A stretch of DNA of 64,000 bases, from contig CM075670.1 in the NCBI GenBank assembly GCA_037962975.1, forward strand, positions 231,192,242-231,256,241, given 5' to 3'. The position numbers were made by a program, and so were the translations under genes. The stretch's first letter is position 1. The number at the start of each line of letters is the position of its first letter. Below the pieces are notes generated by a model. It saw only the letters and a program-made list of their open reading frames with translations, did no database searches and had not been told where the DNA came from. Below are positions 1 through 11,775 of the stretch, piece after piece. The DNA is from Clitoria ternatea (taxonomy: Eukaryota; Streptophyta; Magnoliopsida; Fabales; Fabaceae).

Positions 1-141
1 TTTGATTCAAAAACAATTTTATAGCCCTTGTCACATAATTGACTAATACTAAGCAAGTTGTGTTTTAGTCCTTCAACATATAATACATCATTTATGGAGG
101 TGGAAGAATTTTTACCAACATTTCCGATTCCAAGTATTCGT
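1..141 (-). pseudogene. Copia pre-integrase fragment
   Basis: The minus strand in a second frame reads through GIGNVGKNSS, INDVLYVEGLKHNLLS and QLCDKGYKIVF, the segment between protease and the integrase zinc finger in Copia Pol. It overlaps the gag frame's last codons and lies directly against gag sequence, so about a protease-length segment is missing. The rest lies off the window. Confidence 0.8.
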
Positions 142-1240
142 CCTTATCTAAGTCATGAAAGTTTACCTCATTTTCTTCATCTTGTTGATTGGCCATGAGA
201 CAAATGTTTGCTTCTTCATTCTCGGATTCGTCCGAACTACTCACCTCATTTTCATCCCATGCTATGTATGCTCTCCTTTTTCCTTTTTGATCCTTGTGTT
301 TCTTTTTGAGATTTGGACAATCCACTTTGAAATGTCCTTCCTTTCCACATTCAAAACAAGTTGGTGAAATAGAATTTTCTTTAGGTATAGATTTCTTACC
401 TTGTGATTTGAAGTTCCTTTGAAAGCGTTTGTTCTTCATGAGCTTTCCAAACCTTCTTACAAATAGGCTTAACTCTTCATCTTCGTCAAGATCACTCTCG
501 GTTTCATCTTCAACTATTGAAGTAGCTTTGAGAGCTAGTCCTTTCTTTTTGGAGACTTTCTCTTCTTCTTCCGCCATCTTTAATTCTTTTAGCTCTTGTT
601 CTTGTTCTTGTAACTTACCAAATAGTGTAGCAAGAGACATTTCATTGATAGTAGGCGATTGTTTGATGGCCGTGACTAATGGTTGCCATTCCCTATTAAG
701 ACTTTTCAAGACTTTGTGAATAAGCTCTTTATTAGTATAAGTCTTTCCAAGTGTAATGAGTTGATTTATAATGAGTGTAAAACGTTTTTGCATATCAACA
801 ATTGATTCATTTGAATTTAGCCTAAAGCACTCATATTGACTAGTTAATGTACTAATCTTAGAGTCTTTAACATCATTTGTACCTTCATGGGTTACTTGTA
901 AAGTATCCCACATCTCCTTGGCAGATTTACATGTGATTACACGGAAAAATTCATCAGGGCCTAAAGCTAAAGTTATAAGATTTTTTGCCTTATAATTATA
1001 TTGCACTTTCTTTTCTTCTTCACTAGACCAAATGTCCATAGGCTTTTCAACTTGCTTATCATCCACAATATGCATAGGCACAAAGGGACCATTTTCAATG
1101 GCATTCCACACTTTTAAGTCCATTGATTGAACAAAAATTTTCATTCTTTCTTTCCAAAAAGCATAACCCTCACCATTAAAAGCGGGAGGTCGATTTGTAG
1201 CACCACCCTCAGGAAACATGTTATATGAGGTTGAGGCCAT
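92..1240 (-). pseudogene. Copia/Sirevirus gag polyprotein, 3' end fused out of frame to pol
   Basis: This encodes the nucleocapsid precursor that packages retroelement RNA in cytoplasmic particles. The start chosen is the Met of MASTSYNMFPEGG at 1240, because the frame upstream of it runs through the primer site. Seen in order: an N-terminal substrate-like motif (FNGEGYAFWKERM), a gag core with WDTLQVTHEGT, an acidic/lysine-rich coiled segment (EEEEKVSKKKG), a CCHC zinc knuckle (CFECGKEGHFKVDC) and a serine/acidic tail. The open frame is uninterrupted for about 382 codons. It ends at a stop 14 codons after DKDEY, where the DNA switches to pol sequence in another frame, so protease is lost. 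Parent family and frame are clear; expression is unknown. Confidence 0.85.
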
Positions 1241-1282
1241 TTGTTCTCTTGAAGCCGTTAAGCTTGATTTACCAAGAGTCAA

Positions 1283-1294
1283 GCTCTGATACCA
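1283..1294 (-). other. Primer-binding site, initiator-Met tRNA
   Basis: The minus strand reads TGGTATCAGAGC, complementary to the 3' end of plant tRNA-iMet, two bases inside the LTR end. It primes minus-strand cDNA synthesis. Confidence 0.9.
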
Positions 1295-2213
1295 CTTGTT
1301 AACCAAGTGGCCTCAATTACTCAAGAGGGGGGGTGAATTGAGTATTAAAAATTTTCTTTGGAATGCTCTTGAAATTGATTCTTTTGTTACTATGTATATT
1401 TAAGATAATAAATTGGATAACAAGAAACAACAAATTATACACAAGATAAACTAGTAACTACTTAAAGAGTTTAGAAAGTGAATCAATTAAGTAACAAAGC
1501 AATTTATAGGACTTTAGAAAGATTGATTCAAGAGTATTGCTTAAGTCCAAGTTCAACAATGTTATCAACAATATTGCAACTTAATGTGTCATGCACTTAG
1601 TCCAATTAATGAAGCAATGAATTAGGCAAACAAGTTAAGTGCACAATTTAAAAGAGTTTAGGGAAGAGAGATTTGCAAACCGATGTATACGAGTTCCACC
1701 ACGCCGGTGTACGTCTCGCCTCTAAGCAACCCACTTAGAGGATTTCCACTATTGTAGATTAGAGATACACTTTGAGCAATTGCAACTTCCTAGTGTCCCA
1801 CACTCAAGAATCCAATCCTCACAAGTACAAGGGCACCCCACCCAATCTCTCAATCTCACAATTACAAGGTTGAAACCCAACCCAAAATTTCTATGAAGTT
1901 TGATGTTTAAGTGTACAAGGAAACTCTCTCTCTAGAGTGGATATACAATTTAAAGTTTACACAAGATAATAACTCTCAAAGAGAGGATATGTAAATATTA
2001 GCACTTCAAGAAAATATTTCTCTCTTAAAAATAATTAATTAGCAAGTCTAGAAAATAACTTTACTCACAAATATTTACTCTCAAATTAATAAGCCAAGAA
2101 TTAGAAACAGAGAGCAATTAAGAGAGTAGAAGAGAATGATGCAGCGAGAGAGAAGAAGAAAGCAAAGGAAATGCTTCAATGCTTGGTACATTTTGCTTCT
2201 TCAATTTCCTCTC

Positions 2214-2221
2214 TATTTATA
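2214..2221 (-). promoter_or_regulatory. LTR TATA box
   Basis: The minus strand reads GGCTATAAATAGAG around this site. It lies inside the LTR about 920 bp from its 3' end and downstream of the palindrome cluster, as expected for a U3/R promoter. Confidence 0.7.
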
Positions 2222-2413
2222 GCCTCCAGCAACATGGAATTTTCACTTAAAATATTCCAATGGATCCATAAATCATGTAATGGAACTTGTCTTTGTCTTC
2301 TTAGTGGACCATTATTCATGAAGTGCAATCTGAGGCTTTCAACTTTGCAATTCCAGCTTGTAACGCATGTTCAACAATCATTTGAACTGAATGAATCAAT
2401 TCATTTCACAAAA

Positions 2414-2640
2414 GAATCGATTCTTTTAGTGTTATTTGTGCAATCTTAACGCATGAATCGATTCAATCTGGAGAAGGAATCGATTCAATCTTTGTTAAAT
2501 GGAATCCTGGGCCACTGTCTTCGTGTGAATCGATTCACACAATCATTGAATCGATTCAGCCTATCAAAAATGCATTCCTGGGTACTTAGAAACCGTATGA
2601 ATCGATTCATTCCTCTTTGCCTTGCATAATGAATCGATTC
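2414..2640. repeat. Seven GAATCGATTC palindromes in LTR U3
   Basis: Perfect 10-bp palindromes start at 2414, 2455, 2477, 2527, 2548, 2599 and 2631, several extended to TGAATCGATTCA. All lie upstream (minus-strand sense) of the LTR TATA box. Palindromic repeats are described for Sirevirus LTRs; a promoter role here is inference. Confidence 0.85.
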
Positions 2641-2907
2641 ATGCACCTGTTGCATGAATTCCAGCACTTTGTTTTATCCTTTATGATATTTGTTCAATCA
2701 TGGCTCCAATCCTTTGATCCTTAGGCACTTTGATAAATTTATTTCACCTGATTTAAACCTTTAAAAATGCCTTGAACATGTGTCCTTAATTATTCATCAA
2801 ACTTAAACATCAACCATTTTAGATTCCACATCAAACATAATTATGCTTGATAACATCCTTGATATTTCTTCATTTGTTGTGTCATTATCAAAACCTACAT
2901 CAACATA

Positions 2908-3410
2908 AAAATACACAGAGGACCTTAGAGGAGATCGGTATAAAGAAGGACAAAGGGAAGAAACCGGTCGAATCTCCTCTCACTCTTCCATCCAACACTG
3001 ATTTAGGGGCGAGGTCGGAAGATAAAGTTCCCCACACCCACTCTCCTCCAAAGGAGTCTTTCCTTACTCCCTTCCTCTGGTACCATGGCTCCATGCCACC
3101 AACACTCCCCAAACCAAGATACTGCCTCCGGCCCTCACTTGAAGTCGCTGATGTGAGAAGTGCTTGTAAGGTCAGTCGCTGGCAGCTAGATAAGCTCTCG
3201 GGCCTGCTGGATTCCCTAGGTGACACAGCAGATTATATGGAGCAAGTTGAAAAACTCCAAACCGACATCGCTATGAAGGAGGCCTGGGTGGCTAAAGAAA
3301 AAGAAGCTGCAAGGGGAGTTGAAACAGAACTGAAGAAAGCTAAGGAGTTGGAGCAGAAACAAGTTGCTGAAATAAGTCATCTTCACATGGCGAACAAGTT
3401 TTTGGAGTGA
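2908..3410 (+). pseudogene. Unrecognised coiled-coil coding fragment cut by the Sirevirus
   Basis: An open frame of about 167 codons begins at the LTR boundary and ends with a stop at 3408-3410. The first part is basic then proline-rich (KKDKGKKPVE, PKPRYCLRPS). The second half is helical and charged (MEQVEKLQTDIA, KEKEAARGVETELKKAKELE), consistent with a coiled coil. Its upstream part is missing, so it looks like the 3' part of a gene or element ORF into which the LTR element inserted. I do not recognise the family; a transposon-encoded gag-like or PMD-type protein is possible. Confidence 0.4.
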
Positions 3411-4430
3411 CAAGTTTCTGATGGCCCTTTTATCCTGCAAAGGGTTGAAAACCAAAATGGGAATATGAATAGAAATTAAATGGAAATCATTGGTCTTTAA
3501 TATTTAGAGCAGTATGGGAGAGTGAATGTATCGAGTAGAGGCGTGTAAGTAGTGGTAACGGCATCATGTTGTGGTTGTTCAGCGTTGTTGAATGCGTGAT
3601 TTAGATCCCTATTCAGAAATTTGTTTCTGTTCGAAAGCGAAAGAAAAGCATCAGATGGTGGGGAAATGATCGATTTTTTGGGAAAGAGTCTTCCACTATT
3701 TTTGTAGCAAGCCCACTCGAGCACATAGTGCTTGTAAGGTGTTGTCGATTGACTCAGAAGAGCGAACATCTATGGGTAATGGGTAGTGGAAGTGGGGAAA
3801 CTAGCTGCGCTGAAACTAAGCAGGTGTTGTTGATCACCTTCGACTTCGATTCCAATTTTCGTAACTAGAAGTTGAAATTAAGGGGGGAAATTGGTAGCAT
3901 TGAAACAAATCAAGAGGTTGTATTGTTGGGGAAATAGGTGCGAATTAAAAAAGAATTTCTACTTCTTTTTTAGGAAAAAGGATATCGAGATTAAATCCTT
4001 AAGATTATTGTAAAATCTTGAATTTTAATGAGCTGGGACGTGTAGTAACACTGTCCTTAAGGATTTATTCGCCTATAGTGTTTCCCCCAGGATATAACAG
4101 CTCCTTCTAGGATAGACCTAGGAATAGAACTAGTAGAAAAATAAAATTTGTTTTGATAACCCAAGAGCAGAGGAATTGTATCTGTTATATGTATAGGGAG
4201 AGAGAGAAAACTATTAATTAAATAGGAGTACATCAGTTAAAACTAAGTTTAGATCATGTCTAACTAACTTAGAGATAAGTTTTGACTAAGTCTAAGGATA
4301 AGATTTGACTTAATCAAAGTTTATCTATAAGTTATAAATAATATTTTATAAAAATAATTTGTAACTCCTTTTTAATTAAAATAAGATAAAACATTATTTA
4401 AAACTTTTGAAATATAACATAATTTCCAAC
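3411..4430. other. No gene recognised; AT-rich spacer
   Basis: About 1 kb of mixed then strongly AT-rich sequence with no supported gene. A minus-strand open stretch at 3497-3769 has no recognisable motif. The missing 5' part of the Helitron may once have been here, but no Helitron 5' terminus was found. Confidence 0.6.
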
Positions 4431-6557
4431 ATGTTCATCAGTTCGATGAAGGCAAACAAACTGCACCCTCAAGCATGAACACTGACATATACTTATTTCC
4501 CCTCAAAATTTGTTTGGAAACAAATAGTGGAATTTGGTTGCCAAGGAAACAAGGGTATGCAATTGGGAGGATATACCATGTTCCACCCACTTTTGGAGAA
4601 CAATATTATATGCGTTATTATTAAATGTGCAGAAAGGGTGCACAGATAATGCAGAAATTTGTACGGTTAACGGGATAACATATGATACCTTCAAGGAAGC
4701 ATGTTATGCACTGGGATTATTACAAGATGATAGAGAGTTTATGTATGCTATCAATGAAGCGTCAACATGGGCATCTGGGTATTACCTCCGAAAATTGTTT
4801 TTAATCTTATTGGTATTTAACAACATCTGTATGCTTGAGGTAGTTTGGAATAGTTGTTGGAGACAATTATCTGATGATGTCATCTATAAACAAAGGAGAC
4901 TAATGGAATGTCATGGTCAGTTTGGTTGTTGTATATAATGCATAAATATTATTAAATTCTATTTGTTTATCTTTATAATTATAATTTATCCATTTATGTT
5001 TACAGATATTCATTTGGGTGATGAAGAAATCAAACAACTCTGTCTGGCAGATATAGAACAAATGATGTAATGCAATAGTAGAAGCCTCAAGGAGTTCCAT
5101 GGAATGCCATATCCTTCAACCAGCTTGGTTCACAACTTACAAGAGAGGATAATTGCAAAAGAACTTAATTTTAACCGTGCTGATTTATTGGTATCCCTTG
5201 AGAGATACAAATCATGTCTAAATCCAGAACAAGATTATGCTTTTTAGGTTATAATGAATGTTGTTAATCAGAATAAAAGGGGTTTCGTCTTTCTATATGG
5301 ATATCGGGACAGGGAAAACATTTGTCTGGAACACTTTATCTATAGCAATTAGATCCAAAGGTCAGATTTGCTTAAATGTTGCATCAAGTAGAATCGCATC
5401 CCTTTTATTGCCCAATGGTAGGACTGCATATTCTAGATTCAAATTCCCCTTAATTGTTAATGAAGACTTCACCTGTAACATTAAGCAGGGATCCATTCAT
5501 GCAAAGTTAATTCAGCAAGCAAGACTTATCATTTGGGATGAAGCTCCAATGGTAAATAGATTCTGCTTTGAGGCTTTGGACAAAAGTCTAAAGGACCTTC
5601 TTCATTCTTCATCTTCATTTAATCTCACACTATCGTTTGGCGGCAAGGTTGTTGTTCTTGGAGGTGACTTTAGATAAATATTACCTATTATTCCGAAAGG
5701 GTCCAGAAAAAACATTTGTCATGCAACAGATAAACAAGAAACATACATCTTGATCAGATGAACCAATCCCAACTTGATACCAACCAATTTAGTGATTAGC
5801 TTCTTAATGTAGGTGATGGCCTCATCAGAGATTCAACGGAAGGAGAATCTAAAGTTTAATAATTCCAGATGATATTCTTATATAACAGTATGATTCAGCT
5901 CTTGATGAATTGATTGACTTTGTATATCCAGATATGTTACAACACCTAAACACAGATGGATATTTCAAAGACGTATCAATCTTAGCTCCTACTTTGGATG
6001 CTATTTCTAAAGTGAATAATTACATAATGGAGAAGATACAAGGGCAGGAGAAGTCATACCTCAGTTTAGACTCAATTTGTACATAAGAAAATTGTTCCAA
6101 TTTTGAATTGGAGACATTCACTCCAGACGTTCTGAATGCAATAAATTCTTCTAGTCTTCCTCCTCGTGAATTGATCTTAAAGATAGGTGTTCTTATCATG
6201 CTGTTAAAAAATATAGATCAATCTAACGGATTGTTTAATGGTACCAGGCTGCAAGTCAAAAGACATGGGAATAATGTCCTTCAATGTAAGGTGCTAATAG
6301 GGACTAAACTTGGGGACATAGTTCACATTCCAAGAATGAGCATGATACCTTCATCAGAAACTCTTCCCATTAAATTTCAAAGGAGATAGTTTCCCATCAT
6401 AGTGTCATTTGTAATGACAATAAATAAGTCTCAAGGACAAACTCTTTCAAATGTTGGGTTGTATCTACCATAACCAATCTTTACACATGGCCAATTATAT
6501 GTTGCATTGTCAAGAGTCAAGTAAAGAAAGGGTCTAAGGATTCTACTTGAAAACCAT
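4431..6557 (+). pseudogene. Helitron PIF1-like DNA helicase, decayed (5' part)
   Basis: Pieces in different frames follow the Helitron helicase order. Near 4430-4550 is TLTYTYFPSKFVWKQ with a stop before it. Next come WLPRKQGYAIGRIYHVPP, then INGITYDTFKEACYALGLL-type sequence (4640-4770). A GTGKT Walker A follows at about 5310, IIWDEAPM (Walker B) at about 5530, and VVVLGGDFR (motif III) at about 5650. LILKIGVLIMLLKNID is near 6175 and VMTINKSQGQT near 6415. At least six stops and several frameshifts break it, and a probable intron lies near 4940-5006. The frame stops at the CACTA insertion and resumes exactly at 42616. Unwinding activity is surely lost. Confidence 0.88.
6555..6557. repeat. 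CACTA target-site duplication, left copy (CAT)
   Basis: Identical to 42616-42618. Three base pairs is the hallmark duplication of CACTA transposition. Confidence 0.9.
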
Positions 6558-7050
6558 CACTAGTGCAAAATATGGAAACAAAGACGGGATATAAGCACGG
6601 TTTATAGCTAAACGTGTTTAAAAAGGGCGCGGTGGCAAATTTGAAATTATCAGCAAGTTTATGAACACGGTTGAATGAGAACCGTGTTCATAGATCAAAA
6701 TTAACCACGGTTAGTATTGGAACCGTTTTTATAGGGTATTTTAACCACGGGATATAAGCACGGTTATAGGAAAACCATGTTTAAAAATGCGTAGTGGTAA
6801 TTTTGTAAATACCAGGAAGCCTATTTATTTCTAAAAAAATTTAAAAATTCATATATAAACACGGTTATATATAAACCGTGGTAATTAGGGGTCTATAAGG
6901 ACGGTCTTTTCCTAACCGTGTTTATAGGGGGTTTATAATTTATTTTTAAAATTTTTTTATTAGATACGGACACGGTTGAGTTTAGAACCGTGTTTAAAGA
7001 GGTTATATAAAGACGGTTGCTCTAGAACCGTGCTTATAGGTTCCAACCTT
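6558..7050. repeat. CACTA left terminal and subterminal repeats
   Basis: The TIR is followed by about ten direct and inverted copies of motifs such as AAGCACGGTTATA and AACCGTGTTTA. Inverted pairs such as CACGGTTATA...TATAACCGTG could fold. In CACTA elements such repeats bind the TNPA-type protein (family knowledge). Confidence 0.85.
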
Positions 7051-7087
7051 TTAACCCTTTTTCGAAGTGGGTCTTTTCATTTCACTG

Positions 7088-7315
7088 TTTGTTCCCTCTT
7101 TCTCTGCATTTCGTCTTCCCTCCCTCTCTTTCACGAACCCATTTCGCTCCCTCTCTTTCACGAAGCATTTCCCTCCCTCCATTTCGTCTTCACGTTTCAC
7201 GAACCCATTTCCTTCCCTCCATTTCATTTTCACATTTGACTAAGCCATTTCCCTCATTCCATTTCGTGTTTACATTTGACTAAGCCATTTTCCTCCTTAC
7301 TATTTCGTGTTCCTC
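7088..7315. repeat. Degenerate minisatellite in CACTA 5' region
   Basis: Four to five imperfect repeats of about 45 bp contain CCATTTCCCTCC, CATTTCGTCTTC and CACGAACC or ACTAAGCC. The plus strand is pyrimidine-rich. Both strands appear open here for compositional reasons, not because of coding. Confidence 0.7.
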
Positions 7316-8601
7316 CATTGGACCCAAAAAATTTCTTTTGAGTTCTCAAAGCTACCAAGGTTGCTGTTCTCACAGCCACGAGGTGTTCTTTGGCTACCAC
7401 GAAGCTTCTTCTCTCTACCACGAAGGCTCCTCACGCTTCTTCTTAGGTTCTTTCTAAAACTCATTTTCCTCTTATTATGTTGGATAGGAATTTGTTTAGC
7501 ATGATGCAATGTTAAGGCTGAGTGGTATTTGGAAAATGAGAATGCTAAGATTACGAAAATTTGATTAGGGAAATTAATGTTGTTAGCTATAGATTAGGAA
7601 TGCTTAGGATTGATTGTTAAATTTATTTTATATTTTTGTGTTTTATTAATTTGGGTATCTAAAAGATAATATTTTCAACTAAATAAATACATAAACATTA
7701 ATTAGTATTATTCCTTACATTAGTTAAAAAAATTAACTACATAAAAATTGATAACTTCAACTAAATAAAAAGTTAGTTGTAAGAGTAAAATAATAAATTG
7801 TATTAAACATAAACATTGTAACAAAATGAAATAACCCCATAATTAATGTTGATTAGGAAATTTAAGATTTATTAGATAATGAATTAATCCCAAAAATAAT
7901 TTAGTTGTATAATTTTAAATAATTTTATTATAATAATAATAAGTAGTTTAGTTTATTATTGAAGACCCCAATATTACATTGGAAATCTAAATTCTACCCG
8001 ATTAAATAAAAAAAATTAGTGGTAGTAAACTAATTATTGTCTTTAGTTTGAATTTTAATTTTGTGTTGATAATTTTATTTAAGGTAATTTTGATTTGTTA
8101 TTTGTTTAGGATCTGCTAAGTTTATTTAGTCCATTTTAAATGAGTTTATATTTTTTTAAAATTATATATGAGTGAACCATAGTTTCCCGTTTTTGATTCG
8201 ACACAAATGGTAATTAAATTAATTGATTTCATCATTTGTGTTGAATCTTGAATTGTCCGTTTAGACAGTTTGGGGTGAACAATTTTTTTATGCCTCATTA
8301 CTATGTACAAGTTGTAGGACTTATTTTAAAATTTGATGAAGTTTTGGTTAGTTAAATTTTGTATTGTTCTCTGGGTGCATATTTGATTGTGGTTGAAGAT
8401 GATGTGACCACTTTCATTTCGTGTACTTAGAGACCAATGCGAAATGCTGCCGAAATTTTATCAAATTTTAAAATAACTTTTAAGTTGTATGCAGTTATGA
8501 GTATAGAAAAATGATCATCCTGAATGGGTAGGACCACCACCTTTTTAAAGAAAGTGAGATTCATAGCACCGTTAAATTTGCTGGTATTATAAATAGTGGG
8601 T
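7316..8601. other. CACTA 5' non-coding region, no gene seen
   Basis: Mostly AT-rich DNA between the subterminal repeats and the transposase start, presumably promoter, leader and intron. A TTTGTGTTG-type stretch near 8200-8270 and long T/A runs are the only local structure. Confidence 0.6.
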
Positions 8602-11600
8602 ATGGATCGAAGTTGGATAGCTGCATCATGTATAAGTCCATAATATGAGGGTGGAGTCGAAACATTCATAGAATTCATGATACGAAATGCTGAGGATGTG
8701 AATGGAAAGTATTTTTGCCCTTGTGTTAAATGCTTGAACATGCGCCGACTAGAATTGGAAAAGGTACGAGAACATCTGTTGTGTGATGGTTTTCTTCAGA
8801 CTTATACGTGATGGATATGGGATGGTGAACATGTTGAGGTGCCAAGTACCAGTTTTCAAACAAAAGACCAAAGCTTTGCACATGAGGTTGATGACGACAT
8901 GGATGACCGTATGGACGATATGATCCGTGATATGGGGGTAGAAAGTTTTAAGAGAGTTCACGTATATACAACTCTATGTGAGGATTCTGAAAAGCCGTTG
9001 TATCCAAATTGTGCCAATTTCACGAGGTTGTCAGCAGTTTTACAATTATTTAACTTGAAGGCAATAAATAGGTGGACAGATAAAAGTTTCACTGACTTGC
9101 TTAAGTTGTTGAAAGAAATGCTCCCAGTTGGTAACACTTTACCAAATCATAACTATGAGGCTAAAAAGGTGTTGTGTCCTATGGGCTTGGAGTATACGAA
9201 GATACATGCATGCCCAAATGATTGTGTATTATACCGTGGTGAGTATGAAATGCTGCATTGATGTCCTAGGTGTGGGGTGTCACGGTATAAGAAGAAAGAG
9301 GTTGATTCTAATGAATCCTGCATAAAAGGGTCTCCTGTGAAGGTGTTGTGGTATCTCCTTATAGTTCCAAGACTAAAGCGTCTATTTGCCAATGCAGATG
9401 ACGTAAAGCTTATGAGATGGCACGCTGATGAAAGGGTTGTTGACGACGGACTACTTAGGCATCTGGCAGATGGATTACAGTGGAAAAAAATGGATACGAT
9501 GTTTCCGAATTTTGTCTGTGACCCAATAAATGTTAGGCTTGCACTAGCCATAGACGGCATGAACCTGTTTAGGAACCTGAGCACAAACCATAGTTTGTGG
9601 CCGGTTTTGTTATTTGTTTACAACTTGCCGCCATGGCTGTGCATGAAGCAGAAATATGTCATGTTATCAATGATGATTTCTAGTCCATGACAACCGGGGA
9701 ACGACATTGATGTATATTTAACTCCATTAGTTAAAGACCTCAAAATGTTGTGGGAAGAGGGGGTTGATGTGTTTGACGAGTTTACAGGACATTCGTTCAA
9801 TTTGAGGGCTATGTTATTCTGTACGATCAATGATTTTCTAGCGTATGGTAACCTCTCAGGCTATAGCGTCAAAGGACATAAAGTGTGTCCTTATCTGAAG
9901 AGGGAACTAGTTCTGATCAACTGCATCATGGAAGGAAAAATGTTTATCTTCGACATCGTAGGTTTCTCACACCTAATCATCCACTTCGTAGGTTGAAGAA
10001 GTCGTTTAATGGTGCACAAGAGTTTGAAATGCCTCCCCCACCATTGTCTAGTCGTCAAATATATGAAAAGGTGAAAGAAGTCAACATGGTTCTTGGTAAG
10101 TCTAAGAAGCAGTCCACCTCAAAAAACATGTGGAAGAAAAGGTCAATATTTTTCGATCTGCCATATTGGAAAGAGCTTGATGTGAGACACTGTATTGATG
10201 TGATGCATGTGGAGAAAAATGTGTGTGATAGTTTGGTTGGAACCCTATTAAACATACCTGGAAAATGAAGGATGTCCTAAATTCGCGTCTAGACTTGGAG
10301 TTGTTGGGTATACGTGAGGAGTTGCACCCACAAGTAAAGGGTAAACGAACATATTTGCCTCCAGAATGTCATACCTTGTCTAGAAAAGAGAAGCAGAGTT
10401 TGTATGAATCGTTGTATGGTGTAAAAGTTCCATCAGGGTACAGTTCCAACATCAACACTTGTGTTTCCTTGAAGGATCTGAAGTTAGTTGGTTTGAAGTC
10501 ACATGATTGTCATATGCTAATACAACAATTTCTACCCATTGCCATTCGTGACATTCTCCCTCAAAATGTCAGACATATGATAACAAGGGTGTGTTTGTTT
10601 TTCAATGCCATATGTGGCAAAGTAAACGCCCACGAGGAGTTGGAAGCGTTGGAACAGGAAGGGTTTCTTATACTTTCCCAGTTGGAAATGTATTTCCCTC
10701 CTTCATTCTTTGACATAATGGTACATTTAATCATCCATTTAGTGAGGGAGGTCCATTTGTGTGGGCCAGTGTTCCTGAAGTGGAAGTATCATGTTCAGCG
10801 ATACATGAAAATTTTGAAAGGCTATATAAAGAACCAACCCTGCCCCGAAGCATCGATAGTAGAAAAGTACATTACAGAGGAAGCAATTGAGTTCTGCACA
10901 GATTATATGTCACAGGATGAAAGTATTAATATTCCAAAGACTTGTCACGAAGGGCGATTGCATGGGAAAGGTACCATTGGGAAAAAAATAAAAGCATGTC
11001 ACGCGATGAAGTTCTCCAAGCACACTTTTATATTTTGAACAACACAGACGCTATCCTCCCGTATTTAGCTGCACATAAAGACATAGTCAAAAGAAACAAC
11101 CCTAGAATGGCTGAAAAGTGGTTGTTGAACGAACACAACAAAATGTTCATGCAGTGGTTCAAAATGACCCTTCTCAAAGATACATCTGCTTCTGAGACAT
11201 TGCATCGACTGGCACTAGGACCCAACTTTGATGTAATCACTTATTGTGGCTATGACATAAATAATTATTCATTCTATACAAGGATTCAAGATGACAAGAG
11301 TACGGTGCAGAATAGTGGAGTTATGGTTGTGGCCGAATCAATGGATTTTTCCACTTCAAAGGACAAAAACCCTATCATGGCTGAGTTATGTTATTTTTGT
11401 GTCATTGAAGATATATAGGAAGTTGATTATGGCCATTTCACAGTTCCTGATTTTAAATGTAAATGGGTTGATAGCAAAAATGGTGTCAAAATAGATGATT
11501 TTGGTTTTACGTTAGTGGACTTAAACAAGGTAGGTCATAAGGAGGAGCCTTTCATCATGGCAGCTCAATTAAAACAAGTTTTCTACGTTGTTGACCCATC

Positions 11601-11775
11601 AGACAAACGATGGTCAGTTGTTGTCCAAGGTAGACACAACATTGAGGATCCATGTCTTGATGTCCTAGATATACCTTGTCTAAGAACACGTACACCAACC
11701 GGCGTTGTGGAAGATCTCATAGATGATATAGTTGCGACTCGTAATGACCACCAGGAGGGTCTGTGGGAAACATAG
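8602..11775 (+). pseudogene. TNP2-like CACTA transposase, multiply broken
   Basis: The start is MDRSWIAAS at 8602, the usual TNP2 beginning. A transposase-associated zinc region follows (CPCVKCLNMRRLELEKV, about 8705). Then come YPNCANFTRLSAVLQLFNLK, the cysteine-containing ACPNDCVLYRGEYE, PRLKRLFANADDVKLMRWH and RLALAIDGMN with the first catalytic-type Asp of the DDE core. After these are GYSVKGHKVCP, LPYWKELDVRHCIDVMHVEKN, LPIAIRDILPQNVR and the C-terminal FYVVDPSDKRWSVVVQG. Stops interrupt it near 8638, 8811, 9259, 9688 and 11416. Frameshifts fall near 9970, 10265 and 11000. The protein would cut element ends in the nucleus; this copy cannot. Confidence 0.9.

Larger units (their letters stand above)
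1..2905 (-). mobile_element. Sirevirus-type Ty1/Copia retrotransposon, left-truncated by window
   Basis: Read on the minus strand the order is LTR (2905-1297), primer-binding site, gag, then a pre-integrase fragment running off the window. The LTR begins TGTTGATG and ends GGTTAACA. The primer site matches plant initiator-Met tRNA. The gag has the Copia UBN2-type fold and one zinc knuckle, as in the legume Maximus/SIRE lineage (family knowledge). The other LTR is outside the window, so the target duplication cannot be checked; the candidate 5 bp at this end is TAAAA (2906-2910). The element is defective (see the gag/pol junction). Confidence 0.9.
1297..2905 (-). repeat. Sirevirus LTR (1.6 kb)
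   Basis: The boundaries are TG..CA on the minus strand (TGTTGATGTAGG start, GGTTAACA end). The low end adjoins the primer site with a 2-base spacer. It contains a minus-strand TATA box at 2214-2221 and seven copies of a 10-bp palindrome upstream of it. The length is typical of Sireviruses. Confidence 0.85.

Noticed and set aside
7051..7509. Open frames on both strands in the CACTA 5' region
   Set aside because: Pyrimidine-rich minisatellite; frames overlap on both strands without protein motifs.
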